Position numbers and translations under genes: made by a program. Under the pieces are notes generated by a model. That model was not told the DNA's origin. It worked only from the letters and a program-made list of their open reading frames with translations, and did no database searches. Of a stretch of DNA of 64,000 nucleotides, positions 1-8,428 are shown in pieces. Source of the stretch: an uncultured Clostridia bacterium (GTDB lineage: Bacteria; Bacillota; Clostridia; Christensenellales; Borkfalkiaceae); contig CANQWN010000004.1 of NCBI GenBank assembly GCA_947627575.1, forward strand, positions 1-64,000, written 5' to 3'. Each line of letters opens with the position of its first letter. The first letter of the stretch is position 1.

Positions 1-1280
1 GTTTGAGAGTCTTGTTATTTTGTAATTAAGTAAAACTGACGCCGATGCCTACTTTCGTGATCGTATGTTTGAGAGTCTTGTTATTTTGTAATTAAGTAAA
101 ACTGAAATACATAGTCAATTTATCGGGCGGCAGTTTGAGAGTCTTGTTATTTTGTAATTAAGTAAAACTTTACTCACCGTTATTTAAAGCGTTGAGCCGT
201 TTGAGAGTCTTGTTATTTTGTAATTAAGTAAAACCGTTTAATATTGTGCCGGAATACTGGCTATGTTTGAGAGTCTTGTTATTTTGTAATTAAGTAAAAC
301 ACTGTTTTTGACACATTCGCATTGCTTTTAGTTTGAGAGTCTTGTTATTTTGTAATTAAGTAAAACGCACAAAGGCGTACTTCATTACAGGCTTCAGTTT
401 GAGAGTCTTGTTATTTTGTAATTAAGTAAAACAAAGTCAACGTCAATATAACGCCTTACGTAGTTTGAGAGTCTTGTTATTTTGTAATTAAGTAAAACAT
501 GGAACGTTCAAAGAACTTTATGAGGCTTGTTTGAGAGTCTTGTTATTTTGTAATTAAGTAAAACTCAATAGGTATATTATTCTCTCTACAAAAGTTTGAG
601 AGTCTTGTTATTTTGTAATTAAGTAAAACTTTATGCGTTACTACTACGAAAAGCGCGAGGTTTGAGAGTCTTGTTATTTTGTAATTAAGTAAAACAGAGC
701 TATCGGGCGTTAGAGAGCCATTTACGTTTGAGAGTCTTGTTATTTTGTAATTAAGTAAAACAAAGCGCGAGCGTTATCCGCGACGCTTTTTGTTTGAGAG
801 TCTTGTTATTTTGTAATTAAGTAAAACGTGCGAGCGCGTAAAGAGCGTTGAGGAAGTGTTTGAGAGTCTTGTTATTTTGTAATTAAGTAAAACCGCAGTT
901 GAAAAACATAACAGCTCCATAATGTTTGAGAGTCTTGTTATTTTGTAATTAAGTAAAACGCCGAAAATCTCACCCCAGCGGTCGTAACAGTTTGAGAGTC
1001 TTGTTATTTTGTAATTAAGTAAAACAAATTGTCAGCCACTGATACGGGTCTAAATGTTTGAGAGTCTTGTTATTTTGTAATTAAGTAAAACTTGAACAGG
1101 GTTAGAAATTTGCGACGCCTGGTTTGAGAGTCTTGTTATTTTGTAATTAAGTAAAACAAAGCGTAGGCGCGTTGTTATAGTAATCAGGTTTGAGAGTCTT
1201 GTTATTTGTAATTAAGTAAAACGCCACGCGTTGGGGGCTAACTGCTTGCTGTGTTTGAGAGTCTTGTTATTTTGTAATTA
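1..1280 (+). CRISPR. Type II-like CRISPR array, 20 repeats, cut by the window start
   Basis: Twenty copies of a 36-base repeat that begins GTTTGAGAGTCTTG and ends AAGTAAAAC start at 1, 67, 133, 199, 265, 331, 397, 463, 529, 594, 660, 726, 792, 858, 924, 990, 1056, 1122, 1188 and 1253. Spacers are 30 bases, except one of 29 (565-593). The repeat at 1188 has lost one T. The last copy (1253-1280) is truncated to 28 bases, so the leader-distal end is on the right and transcription should run left to right. A GTTT-GAGAG start with an AAAAC end is the pattern of Cas9-associated (type II) repeats in Firmicutes. That class call is inference, because no cas gene, tracrRNA or leader is in view. Repeat 1 starts at base 1, so the array probably continues leftwards. 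Confidence 0.97.
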
Positions 1281-1287
1281 AAAAGCG

Positions 1288-1309
1288 GCAGTTCAGTCGA
1301 CTGAACTGC
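1288..1309. repeat. 22-bp perfect palindrome after the array
   Basis: GCAGTTCAG-TCGA-CTGAACTGC is a perfect palindrome starting 7 bases after the truncated last repeat. It could be a hairpin at the 3' end of the array transcript or a protein site. No T tract follows directly. Confidence 0.7.
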
Positions 1310-1361
1310 ACCGGGGTGTTTGAAAGATTTTTTTAATTATGTAAATTTGTGCGTAAGTAAG

Positions 1362-1406
1362 GCTATGCTCCCGCGGACAAAAGTCCGCGGGAGCATAGCT
1401 GTTTTT
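1362..1406 (+). terminator. Strong rho-independent terminator after the CRISPR array
   Basis: A 17-bp perfect stem (1362-1378 with 1383-1399) around an AAAA loop is followed by G and five T. It faces rightwards and probably ends the array transcript. The rest of 1281-1532 holds no open reading frame that I can support. Confidence 0.8.
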
Positions 1407-1485
1407 GCCTTATAACCCAAATATATTGCAGGCGATACCCAAACAAGTTTAACGGCGCGGCGGAAAATTTACGCTTTTACGGCGC

Positions 1486-1519
1486 ATAAAAAATCCGCGC
1501 CGAAATTTTCGGCGCGGAT
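1486..1519 (-). terminator. Terminator of the phosphoglucomutase gene
   Basis: A 12-bp GC-rich stem (1493-1504 with 1508-1519) is followed on the minus strand by a run of six T (1488-1493). It lies 14 bases beyond the stop of the minus-strand gene. Confidence 0.8.
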
Positions 1520-1532
1520 AACCGTAAACAAA

Positions 1533-3254
1533 TTACGCGTTTATTATTTTCTTGACAGCCGCCTGCATCTTTTCAAGCGCGGCTTCCGCGTCGGCTTTAT
1601 TGTTCGCCTTTACGGAGAAGTATATTTTCAGCTTCGGTTCGGTACCTGATGGACGTACGCAAATGAAGCTGCCGTTTTCCAACTCGTAATAAACGCAGTT
1701 GGTAGTGGGGGAGCCTATTTCGCAAGTTGCGCCCGTCTTTACGTCCGTCTTTAAGTTTTTGGAATAATCGCGTATGGCGTTGACTTCGTAGATATCAAAC
1801 GCCTTTACGGGGGTGGCTTTAAGCCCGTCCACAACGGCGTTCATCTCTTTCATTGCGTTAAGCCCCTTGAAAGGTATCGAAATGTTGCAGTCAAGCACGT
1901 ATCCGTAGGTCTTGTAAATTTCCTGCAACCTCTGGTACACGGTTTTGCCGATAGAGGTGTAGTAACATACCATTTCGGCGCACAGCATAGAAGCCACAAC
2001 GGCGTCCTTGTCGCGCGCGTGCGTGCCGCGCAAGTATCCGCAGCTCTCTTCAAAGCCGAACACGAAGGTGTGCGAATGATCCCTTTCCCAAAGTTTTATC
2101 TTTTCGCCTATAAACTTAAAGCCTACGGGCACTTCAAAAAGTTCCACGCCGAATTTTTGGCAGATTGCCTTTGCCATTCCCGTCGTAACGAAAGATTTCA
2201 CAACCGCGGCGTTGGAGGGCAAAGCGTCCTCCTCTTTCAGCCTCGTCAGGATGTAATCCAAAAGCAGTATGCCCGTCTGGTTGCCGGAAAGCGCTTCAAA
2301 TTCTCCCTCGTCGTTCTTCACGGCAACGCCTAACCTGTCGCTGTCAGGGTCGGTGCCGAAAACAACCGTCGCGTCTATGGAATTGGCAAGTTCTATGCCC
2401 TTTGATAGCGTTTCCTTGAATTCGGGGTTGGGTACTTCAACAGTGGAAAATTCGGGGTCGGGATTTTTCTGCTCTTCCACTACAGTGGTGTTTATCCCCA
2501 ATTTGGAAAGTATCGTGGTTACGGGTACGTAACCGGAACCGTGTACGGGGGTGTAAACAAGTTTAAGGTCCTTTCCGCACTGCTTAACCGCTTTTTTGGA
2601 AAGGGTAAGTTTTTTCAGTTCCTTATAATATTTCTTGTCCACCTTCGCGGGCATATCGTGCACGTATTTTTTAACCTGCTCGATAGTGGGGGAGGGAACC
2701 GAGAAATAATCGTCAATCTTCTTTATAAAGCCTACCACAACGGCGGTGTCTTCGGGGCTCATCTGCGCGCCGTCCGCGCCGTACACTTTATAGCCGTTGT
2801 AAATTTTGGGGTTATGCGAGGCGGTTATCATTATGCCCGCAACAGCGTTAAGCGCCCTGACGGAATAGGAAAGCATAGGTACGGGGTGAGGCGCCGTAAA
2901 TTTATAGGATTTGATTCCGTTCGCCGCGAGAACGTCTGCGGTAACTTCCGCAAACTTGTCGCTTTTCAGGCGGGTATCGTAGGAAATCGCAACGCCGCGC
3001 GCCATTGCTTCCGCGCCCAACGTTTTGATAAATTCCGCAAGGCCCTGTGTTGCCCTGCCTACGGTAAGAACGTTCATCATGTTCGTGCCGTAACCTATTA
3101 TTCCCCTCATGCCCGCCGTGCCGAATTCAAGTTCGGCGCCGAAGCGGTATTCTATTTCTTCGTTATTATCTTTTACGCTTTCCAGCTCTTGTTTGCCTTC
3201 GGCGTTCAATTTTCTATTAGTCAGCCAGCTTTGGTAGACCTTTTTGTAGTCCAT
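1533..3254 (-). CDS. pgcA: Alpha-phosphoglucomutase / phospho-sugar mutase
   Basis: A 573-residue member of the alpha-D-phosphohexomutase family, which interconverts glucose-1-phosphate and glucose-6-phosphate in the cytoplasm. The active-site serine loop TASHNP is at about residues 144-149 (Ser146 is phosphorylated in the family). The metal loop TDPDSDR is at 301-307, the sugar-binding FEESCGY at 401-407, and the phosphate-binding RPSGTEPK is near 536. Length is normal for the Firmicutes PgcA type. The ATG is preceded by AGGTGG five bases upstream. It is transcribed alone, away from the CRISPR array. With the UDP-sugar pyrophosphorylase at 35.5 kb it could feed nucleotide-sugar synthesis. 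Mannose specificity cannot be excluded from sequence alone. Confidence 0.95.
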   Translation of the reverse strand: MDYKKVYQSWLTNRKLNAEGKQELESVKDNNEEIEYRFGAELEFGTAGMRGIIGYGTNMMNVLTVGRATQGLAEFIKTLGAEAMARGVAISYDTRLKSDKFAEVTADVLAANGIKSYKFTAPHPVPMLSYSVRALNAVAGIMITASHNPKIYNGYKVYGADGAQMSPEDTAVVVGFIKKIDDYFSVPSPTIEQVKKYVHDMPAKVDKKYYKELKKLTLSKKAVKQCGKDLKLVYTPVHGSGYVPVTTILSKLGINTTVVEEQKNPDPEFSTVEVPNPEFKETLSKGIELANSIDATVVFGTDPDSDRLGVAVKNDEGEFEALSGNQTGILLLDYILTRLKEEDALPSNAAVVKSFVTTGMAKAICQKFGVELFEVPVGFKFIGEKIKLWERDHSHTFVFGFEESCGYLRGTHARDKDAVVASMLCAEMVCYYTSIGKTVYQRLQEIYKTYGYVLDCNISIPFKGLNAMKEMNAVVDGLKATPVKAFDIYEVNAIRDYSKNLKTDVKTGATCEIGSPTTNCVYYELENGSFICVRPSGTEPKLKIYFSVKANNKADAEAALEKMQAAVKKIINA

Positions 3255-3321
3255 TTTTCCACCTCGTCTTATTATTTGGTTATAATACCGTAAATAGATA
3301 TAGTACCATAAAGTATTATAT

Positions 3322-3349
3322 AAAAAAAATCCCCCATTGTAAAGGGGGA
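3322..3349 (-). terminator. Terminator between the membrane-protein gene and pgcA
   Basis: The stem TCCCCC/GGGGGA (3330-3335 with 3344-3349), extended by a short A/T helix, is followed on the minus strand by eight T (3322-3329). It should stop transcripts coming from 3411-4373 before pgcA. Confidence 0.75.
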
Positions 3350-3410
3350 AACGAAAAAAATTTTTCAGAAATTGTTATTTTATTAAAAAAATATTAAATT
3401 TTTTTCATAA

Positions 3411-4373
3411 TTATTGTTCGCCGCGGAAGAATTCTTCCCTCGTAGGCGTCTTTTCGTGGGCGGGTTTTATTATCGTATTGTTGTCCACAAAATATTTCAG
3501 CTCTTCCCTGTCGTAGTAATTTACGAACTCGAACGAAATCAAAATGAGGTAACTTGCCGGCACCGTAAGCAAAATCGCCGCGCCGAAAGTAAATACCGCC
3601 GCCGCAAAATTAAGCCCGAATATTATCAGCACCATCACCACAAAGTTGGAAAGCACGCTTGCGGTGTTCTTTTTGCGCCTCGAAAATGCATAAGTAAACG
3701 CCCCGCCGTAATCCTTTTTACCGCATATCAGCGCGGGCAGCCAGTCCGACGTGAAGGTCATTTTTACGGAAATCGCCGCGACGAACATAGTCACGAACAG
3801 GAAAATTTTCAAAATGAAGGGGAGGAAGGTAAGCGCCTTGAACAGCAACAGGAAAATGACGGAAGCGCAGGCGAGGTCGTATGCGATGGAAAGGGGGGCG
3901 TACATAAGGTTGTAAACGCACGCCTCTTTCAGGTTTTTAACCAGCGTAAGCACAAACGGCGATTTCGCCCTCATAGCCATTCTGTCGTTTATAAGCGCGC
4001 CCGCGGCGTAATTCCCCAATCCGCCGAGGAACTTTTCCACAAAATGTACAAAAACAAGCCCGAAAATACCTAAATAGATATTTCCGCGGTTGTGCGCAAT
4101 GAACCGCATCACGTCGGCGAAAGATTCCCGCACGGCGTGCGCGGCGTTTGCCATTTCGTCGGGGTGCCCGTTGACGAAGTTGGATAAAAACGCCTTTATT
4201 CCGTCCACAAGCGCCCTGTACTGCGCCGAATCCGCAAGCCCCTTGATAAAGGGGTACAGCACGGCGGTGTAAAGCCCTATGGATATAAGCGTTGTGATGA
4301 TTCTGTAGATAAGCAACTTGTACGTAACCGAAAAGTTGTCCACAAATACGTGAAAGGTGTGCTTGAATTTCAT
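3411..4373 (-). CDS. Integral membrane protein of unknown function
   Basis: A 320-residue protein with about five or six hydrophobic segments, near residues 20-45, 100-118, 160-180, 185-203, 240-262 and 265-285, and a charged C-terminal tail. I recognise no named family and see no catalytic motif. It is the last gene of a minus-strand run rdgB-yfcE-this gene. The start ATG follows GAGG by five bases and lies 7 bases after the yfcE stop, so it is probably co-transcribed. A role in permeation or envelope maintenance would be a guess. Confidence 0.75.
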   Translation of the reverse strand: MKFKHTFHVFVDNFSVTYKLLIYRIITTLISIGLYTAVLYPFIKGLADSAQYRALVDGIKAFLSNFVNGHPDEMANAAHAVRESFADVMRFIAHNRGNIYLGIFGLVFVHFVEKFLGGLGNYAAGALINDRMAMRAKSPFVLTLVKNLKEACVYNLMYAPLSIAYDLACASVIFLLLFKALTFLPFILKIFLFVTMFVAAISVKMTFTSDWLPALICGKKDYGGAFTYAFSRRKKNTASVLSNFVVMVLIIFGLNFAAAVFTFGAAILLTVPASYLILISFEFVNYYDREELKYFVDNNTIIKPAHEKTPTREEFFRGEQ

Positions 4374-4380
4374 AAATTCC

Positions 4381-4851
4381 TCAATTTACGCGTACGTGCC
4401 TGAAAGTGATTTTTCCCTCGTGTACTACTACGTAACAATAACTTTTTTCCGAGTATTTCGTCATACAACCCGGGTTTATAAGCAAAACCCCGTCTATCTC
4501 GTCCGCGCGCGCGTCGTGCGTGTGCCCGTACAGCGCCAGCGCGCAACCCAAACTTTTTGCGCGTGCGGCAAGTTTAACAAGGGTATGTTTAACCGAATAT
4601 CTGTGCCCGTGGCAGGCAAAAATTTTTATTCCTTCCACGGTATATACCGCCTCGTCCTCGCCACACCCGAACGTATCGCAGTTACCGTTGATAACAATAG
4701 TTTTGCCGGGATATTTTTCCCGCAGGTAACAGCCGTCGGAGGACAGGTCGCCGAGGTGAATTATGATGTCGCTTTCCGCGGGTACCGGTTCCAGCGCGTC
4801 TATCGCGGCGCGGTTGCCGTGCGTATCGGATAAAACAAGTATGGTTTTCAC
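4381..4851 (-). CDS. yfcE: YfcE/MJ0936-family metallophosphoesterase
   Basis: A 156-residue calcineurin-like phosphodiesterase. The metal-ligand motifs are in order: SDTHGN near the N-terminus (8-13), GD in HLGD, the GNCD block (family GNHD/GNCD), CHGHRY, and GHTH near residue 109. Family members hydrolyse phosphodiester model substrates and cyclic nucleotides; the natural substrate is usually unknown. Its start overlaps the rdgB stop by four bases (ATGA), so the two are translationally coupled. Confidence 0.9.
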   Translation of the reverse strand: MKTILVLSDTHGNRAAIDALEPVPAESDIIIHLGDLSSDGCYLREKYPGKTIVINGNCDTFGCGEDEAVYTVEGIKIFACHGHRYSVKHTLVKLAARAKSLGCALALYGHTHDARADEIDGVLLINPGCMTKYSEKSYCYVVVHEGKITFRHVRVN

Positions 4852-5417
4852 AGTTTTTCTTTAAGATCGCACAGGGCGCGGAAGCGGTGCGAAACGGAGT
4901 TTTTTTCCTTCGGGGAAGCCAGCCCGAAACTTTTTTTAAGGTCTTCCGAATAAAATATGCAGTCGTAGCCGAAGCCGTTGCCGCCTATTTCTTCCTGTAA
5001 AATTCTTCCGTAAGTTTTGCCCGTTCCGAAGTAGGTTTTGCCGCCGGGGAAGTACAGGCAAACCGCACATTCGAAGTGCGCGCCCCTTTCGGGTATACCT
5101 TCCAGCCTCTTCAAAAGCAGGGCGCGGTTTTGCTTTTCGCCCTCGCCCGAAAACCTTGCGGAATATATCCCGGGCGCGCCGTGCAGTGCGTCTACGCACA
5201 ATCCGCTGTCGTCGGCAAGGGCGGGGATGTTGTATTTTTCCGCTATGGCGGCGGCTTTCAGCTTTGCGTTTTCCCTGAAAGAATCACCCGTTTCGGGTAT
5301 CTCGCCCTCGAAGCCGAGTTCCCGCATGGTAACTATTTCCGTACACTTGAAAATTTCTTTTATTTCCTTAATCTTGTGCGCGTTGCCGCTTGCAACGGCT
5401 ATCTTTGCAGGTATCAT
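4848..5417 (-). CDS. rdgB: XTP/dITP diphosphatase (HAM1/RdgB family)
   Basis: A 189-residue house-cleaning pyrophosphatase that removes non-canonical purine triphosphates (XTP, dITP) before they enter nucleic acids. The N-terminal ASGNAHKIKEI matches the family S/T-x-N-x2-K-hexx-E signature. ALADDSGLCVDAL carries the metal-binding acidic pair, followed by GAPGIYSARFSG and near the C-terminus SHRFRAL. First gene of a three-gene minus-strand run with yfcE. The ATG lies only six bases after a TATAAT -10 box, so the mRNA would begin at or next to the start codon, with no ribosome site. Confidence 0.95.
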   Translation of the reverse strand: MIPAKIAVASGNAHKIKEIKEIFKCTEIVTMRELGFEGEIPETGDSFRENAKLKAAAIAEKYNIPALADDSGLCVDALHGAPGIYSARFSGEGEKQNRALLLKRLEGIPERGAHFECAVCLYFPGGKTYFGTGKTYGRILQEEIGGNGFGYDCIFYSEDLKKSFGLASPKEKNSVSHRFRALCDLKEKL

Positions 5418-5423
5418 ACTTTG

Positions 5424-5452
5424 ATTATACTATAAACCGTCGTAAATGTAAA
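5424..5452 (-). promoter_or_regulatory. rdgB promoter, start codon at predicted +1
   Basis: On the minus strand: -35 TTTACA (5452-5447), 17-base spacer, -10 TATAAT (5429-5424). Six bases separate the -10 box from the ATG at 5417. Confidence 0.8.
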
Positions 5453-5492
5453 GTGCTGGCGGATAAAATTACCCGCCGCAAATAAATACGCG

Positions 5493-5987
5493 TCATTCCC
5501 AACTGAGGCGGTGCAGGTTGCCGTATCCGTTAAGCCCGTCAAATCCGTTCTGCCTCAACGCCTCGTAAACGGCTATGGCGACGGAGTTGGAAAGGTTTAA
5601 ACTGCGCGTATCGCCTATCATGGGTATGCGCAGGCAACTTTCGCGGTTTGCCACAAGCAGTTCTTCGGGCAAGCCGCGCGTCTCTTTCCCGAACACCAGA
5701 AAATCTCCGCTTTTAAAGCGCGCTTCGGCGTAATTTTTCCTCGCCTTCGTGGTGAAAAAGTAAAACGCGCCGTCCGCGTGCGCCGCAACGACGTCCTCAA
5801 AGCGGTCGTAATAAAATATCTTCGCGTCTTTCCAATAATCCAGCCCGGCGCGTTTAAGCTGTTTGTCCGTCACTTCAAACCCCAGCGGGCGCACAAGGTG
5901 CAGCGCGCACCCCGTTGCCACGCACGTGCGGACGATGTTACCCGTGTTTTGCGGTATTTCGGGTTCCACAAGCACAATATTGAACAT
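5493..5987 (-). CDS. trmL: tRNA (cytidine/uridine-34 2'-O)-methyltransferase
   Basis: A 164-residue SPOUT (knotted) methyltransferase of the TrmL/YibK type. It 2'-O-methylates the wobble base of tRNA-Leu isoacceptors using SAM. Seen: N-terminal VEPEIPQNTGNIVRTC, the central DYWKDAKIFYY, GKETRGLPEELL, and the C-terminal knot motif IPMIGDTRSLNLSNSVAIAVYE. Length is typical for the minimal TrmL form without extra domains. A GGAGAAA ribosome site precedes the ATG, and it has its own promoter. Confidence 0.95.
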   Translation of the reverse strand: MFNIVLVEPEIPQNTGNIVRTCVATGCALHLVRPLGFEVTDKQLKRAGLDYWKDAKIFYYDRFEDVVAAHADGAFYFFTTKARKNYAEARFKSGDFLVFGKETRGLPEELLVANRESCLRIPMIGDTRSLNLSNSVAIAVYEALRQNGFDGLNGYGNLHRLSWE

Positions 5988-6036
5988 ATAAATTTCTCCG
6001 CGCCGCGGTTTTCATCTTCGCCCGCGACGCAATTAA

Positions 6037-6065
6037 ATTGTAAATCATACGGATAAATTTTGCAA
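6037..6065 (-). promoter_or_regulatory. trmL promoter
   Basis: On the minus strand: TTGCAA (6065-6060), 17 bases, TACAAT (6042-6037). This predicts a leader of about 43 bases. Confidence 0.65.
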
Positions 6066-6095
6066 CTTTCCGCACGCCGAAATCTTAATAAATAA

Positions 6096-6124
6096 TTGAC
6101 ACTAACGCAATAACTTGTTACAAT
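6096..6124 (+). promoter_or_regulatory. Promoter of the Na/Pi cotransporter-fur unit
   Basis: TTGACA (6096-6101), 17-base spacer, TACAAT (6119-6124). Predicted start of transcription is near 6131. Confidence 0.8.
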
Positions 6125-6167
6125 AAGTACGGTGGAATTTTGCGTTCCGCCTCAACGAGGGAAAAAT

Positions 6168-7934
6168 ATGTCTTTTCAGTTGCTTGCGTTGGGCGTTTCC
6201 GACGTGCTGAAAATAGTAAACGAATTTCTGTTGCTTCTCGGCGGCATTGCGGCGTTTATCATAGGTATGAACCTTATGGGCAACAGCCTTGAAAAGGCTG
6301 CCGGCAAACCCATGCGCAGACTTATGACAAAAGCCACGAAAAACCGTTTTGTGGGCGTTGCCACGGGCGCGGCGGTAACTGCGATAGTAACAAGTTCTTC
6401 AGCCACGACGGTAATGATAGTCGGCTTCGTAAACGTCGGCATAATGACGCTGTTGCAAGCCACTTCCGTGATAATGGGCGCAAATATCGGCACCACGGTG
6501 ACGGCGTTCATAACCGCGATATCCACCACGGGCGGGGAATTGCAGATAACTTCGATATTCGCCTTTCTTGCGTTTGTCGGCGTGCTTATGCATATGCTCG
6601 GCAGGCGGGATATGGTAAAATACGTCGGCTCGATACTTTCGGGGCTGGGGCTTATTTTCATAGGTATGAACACCATGTCCGTTTCCGTGGGCGGGCTTAT
6701 GGCGGAAAAGATAATAGTGGACGGAGAAGCGGTTGCAAACCCGATAGCGGAGGCTGTAAAACAGCTTTTTATGGCAATAGGGTTGGGCAAGGACGTGCTT
6801 ACGTGGGAAATAGTGGTGCTGTTTTTATTGGGCGCGTTGCTTACGGGGCTTATGCAGTCCTCCGCGGCTATAACGGCGATAGCCATCTCGCTTGCAAGCA
6901 CAAACCTCATCTCTTTCCCCATGGCTATGTTCATAGTGTTGGGCACCAACGTAGGCACCTGCGTAACGGCTTTGCTTTCCTCGTTGGGCACCAGCGTAAA
7001 CGCAAAGCGCACGGCGGCAGTTCACTTCCTGTTCAACCTGATAGGCAGTTTGATTTTCATAATTCCGCTGTCTGTTCCCGTCGTCGGCAACGGGCTTGCA
7101 AAGTTTTTGCAGTCCTTCATTCCCAGCGTGTCGTGGCAGATAGCCGTATTCCATATGGCGTTCAACCTTATAACCACCGCGCTTTTGTTGGGCTTCCAGA
7201 AATATCTCGTAAAGCTCGCCTGCCTGCTTGTCAAGGACAAAAAGGACGAAAAGCCCGTCGGAGAGGAGACGGAAACCCTCGATATGCGTCTGTTGAAGAC
7301 CCCGGCAATCGCCGTGGGACAGGCGCGCAAGGAAATTATGCGCATGGGCAAGGAAGCCTTTGCAAACTACAAGCTGTCGCTTGAAATGCTTCTCAGCGGC
7401 GATATTTCCGGACGTGCGGAATTCGACGAACGCGAAAAAAATATAAACGAAAACAACAGATACATAAATTCGTTCCTCGTCAAGCTGTCTTTGGGCGACG
7501 TGGGCGAAAACGACGAAAATAAAATAAGTTCTTTCTACCACGTAATTTCCGATCTGGAAAGGATAGGCGACTATGCCGAAAATATCGTGGAATACGCCGA
7601 AAGAATGATTTCTTCCGAAATAACTTTTTCCGAACACGCAATGGACGAGATAAGGGAGATGGACTTGCATCTCACCGAACTTTATAAAAACGTAGAGCTT
7701 ACTTTCGGCGGCATAAATTTAAGCTATATGCCCAAAGTAGAGGCGGAGGAGCAGGCAACCGACGATATGAACGCCAAGATGCAGCAATCGCATCTGCGCC
7801 GCGTAACGGAGGGCAGGTGCACGGCGGAAGCCGGCGCCATATTCCTGCAACTTGCGCTTAATATGGAACGCATAGGCGACCATATGTACAACATAGCCAA
7901 TTCCGTAAAATCATACGCGCACAGCGTGAGGTAA
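6168..7934 (+). CDS. Na+/phosphate cotransporter with PhoU-like tail
   Basis: A 588-residue NptA/YjbB-type sodium-phosphate symporter of the plasma membrane. The N-terminal two thirds carry two inverted Na/Pi-cotransporter repeats with the signature segments TSSSATTVMIVGFVNVG plus GANIGTTVTAFITAI, then MQSSAAITAIAISLA plus GTNVGTCVTALLSS. The C-terminal ~190 residues are soluble, helical and PhoU-like (dimers of DLERIGDYAENI and NMERIGDHMYNIA). A GTG at 6132 lies in frame, but it sits on the predicted transcription start. The ATG at 6168 has a GAGGG site and is the better start. It is followed 3 bases later by a Fur-family gene. The family imports phosphate; the PhoU part probably gates it. 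Confidence 0.92.
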   Translation: MSFQLLALGVSDVLKIVNEFLLLLGGIAAFIIGMNLMGNSLEKAAGKPMRRLMTKATKNRFVGVATGAAVTAIVTSSSATTVMIVGFVNVGIMTLLQATSVIMGANIGTTVTAFITAISTTGGELQITSIFAFLAFVGVLMHMLGRRDMVKYVGSILSGLGLIFIGMNTMSVSVGGLMAEKIIVDGEAVANPIAEAVKQLFMAIGLGKDVLTWEIVVLFLLGALLTGLMQSSAAITAIAISLASTNLISFPMAMFIVLGTNVGTCVTALLSSLGTSVNAKRTAAVHFLFNLIGSLIFIIPLSVPVVGNGLAKFLQSFIPSVSWQIAVFHMAFNLITTALLLGFQKYLVKLACLLVKDKKDEKPVGEETETLDMRLLKTPAIAVGQARKEIMRMGKEAFANYKLSLEMLLSGDISGRAEFDEREKNINENNRYINSFLVKLSLGDVGENDENKISSFYHVISDLERIGDYAENIVEYAERMISSEITFSEHAMDEIREMDLHLTELYKNVELTFGGINLSYMPKVEAEEQATDDMNAKMQQSHLRRVTEGRCTAEAGAIFLQLALNMERIGDHMYNIANSVKSYAHSVR

Positions 7935-7937
7935 AAA

Positions 7938-8372
7938 ATGATAGAAAACGTACAGGAAAAGAACGACAAAAAAACGCGTTCAACGCGTCAGAAGCAAATT
8001 ATCTACGAGGCGCTTTTACACGCCGACCATCCTACTGCTACGCAGCTTTACGAACAGGTTAAAAACCAATGCCCTTCCATAAGCCGCGCAACCGTATTCC
8101 GCGTGCTTATGCAGTTTTCCGGGCAGGGGCTTATCACCCGCATACATTTCCCCGACGGGCTTGCGCGGTACGACGCGCGCACGCAGATACACGCGCATCT
8201 CCATTGCCTCGTGTGCGGGCTGGTGGTGGACGCCGTAGGCAACAACTTCAAACCGCCGATAGGCACGCCGTGGCTGAAAGGTTTTCAGGTAACCGCGGCA
8301 AACCTCGATTATTTCGGGCTGTGCCCCGCCTGCCGCAAAGCGGCGGAGGAAGCCGAAAACAAAGATAACTGA
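7938..8372 (+). CDS. Fur-family metal/peroxide-responsive repressor
   Basis: A 144-residue protein with an N-terminal winged helix (TRQKQIIYEALLHADHPTA, SISRATVFRVLMQF) and a dimer/metal domain carrying HAHLHCLVCG and CPACRKA. These two CxxC pairs would hold the structural zinc. The family includes Fur, Zur and PerR, and the metal specificity cannot be read from sequence. It starts 3 bases after the phosphate transporter and shares its promoter. That pairing is unusual and may link phosphate uptake to metal or redox state (inference). Confidence 0.88.
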   Translation: MIENVQEKNDKKTRSTRQKQIIYEALLHADHPTATQLYEQVKNQCPSISRATVFRVLMQFSGQGLITRIHFPDGLARYDARTQIHAHLHCLVCGLVVDAVGNNFKPPIGTPWLKGFQVTAANLDYFGLCPACRKAAEEAENKDN

Positions 8373-8377
8373 AATAA

Positions 8378-8412
8378 AAGCCGCCGCGCAATATATGCGC
8401 GGCGGCTTGCTT
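8378..8412. terminator. Bidirectional terminator after the fur gene
   Basis: Perfect 13-bp stem (8378-8390 with 8396-8408) with A-rich left and T-rich right flanks. It lies between convergent genes. Confidence 0.75.
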
Positions 8413-8428
8413 ATTTTATTATAAGGCG

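Noticed and set aside
6132-6167. GTG start for the Na/Pi cotransporter
   Set aside because: It lies on the predicted transcription start, and ATG 6168 has a ribosome site and fits the usual start of the family.
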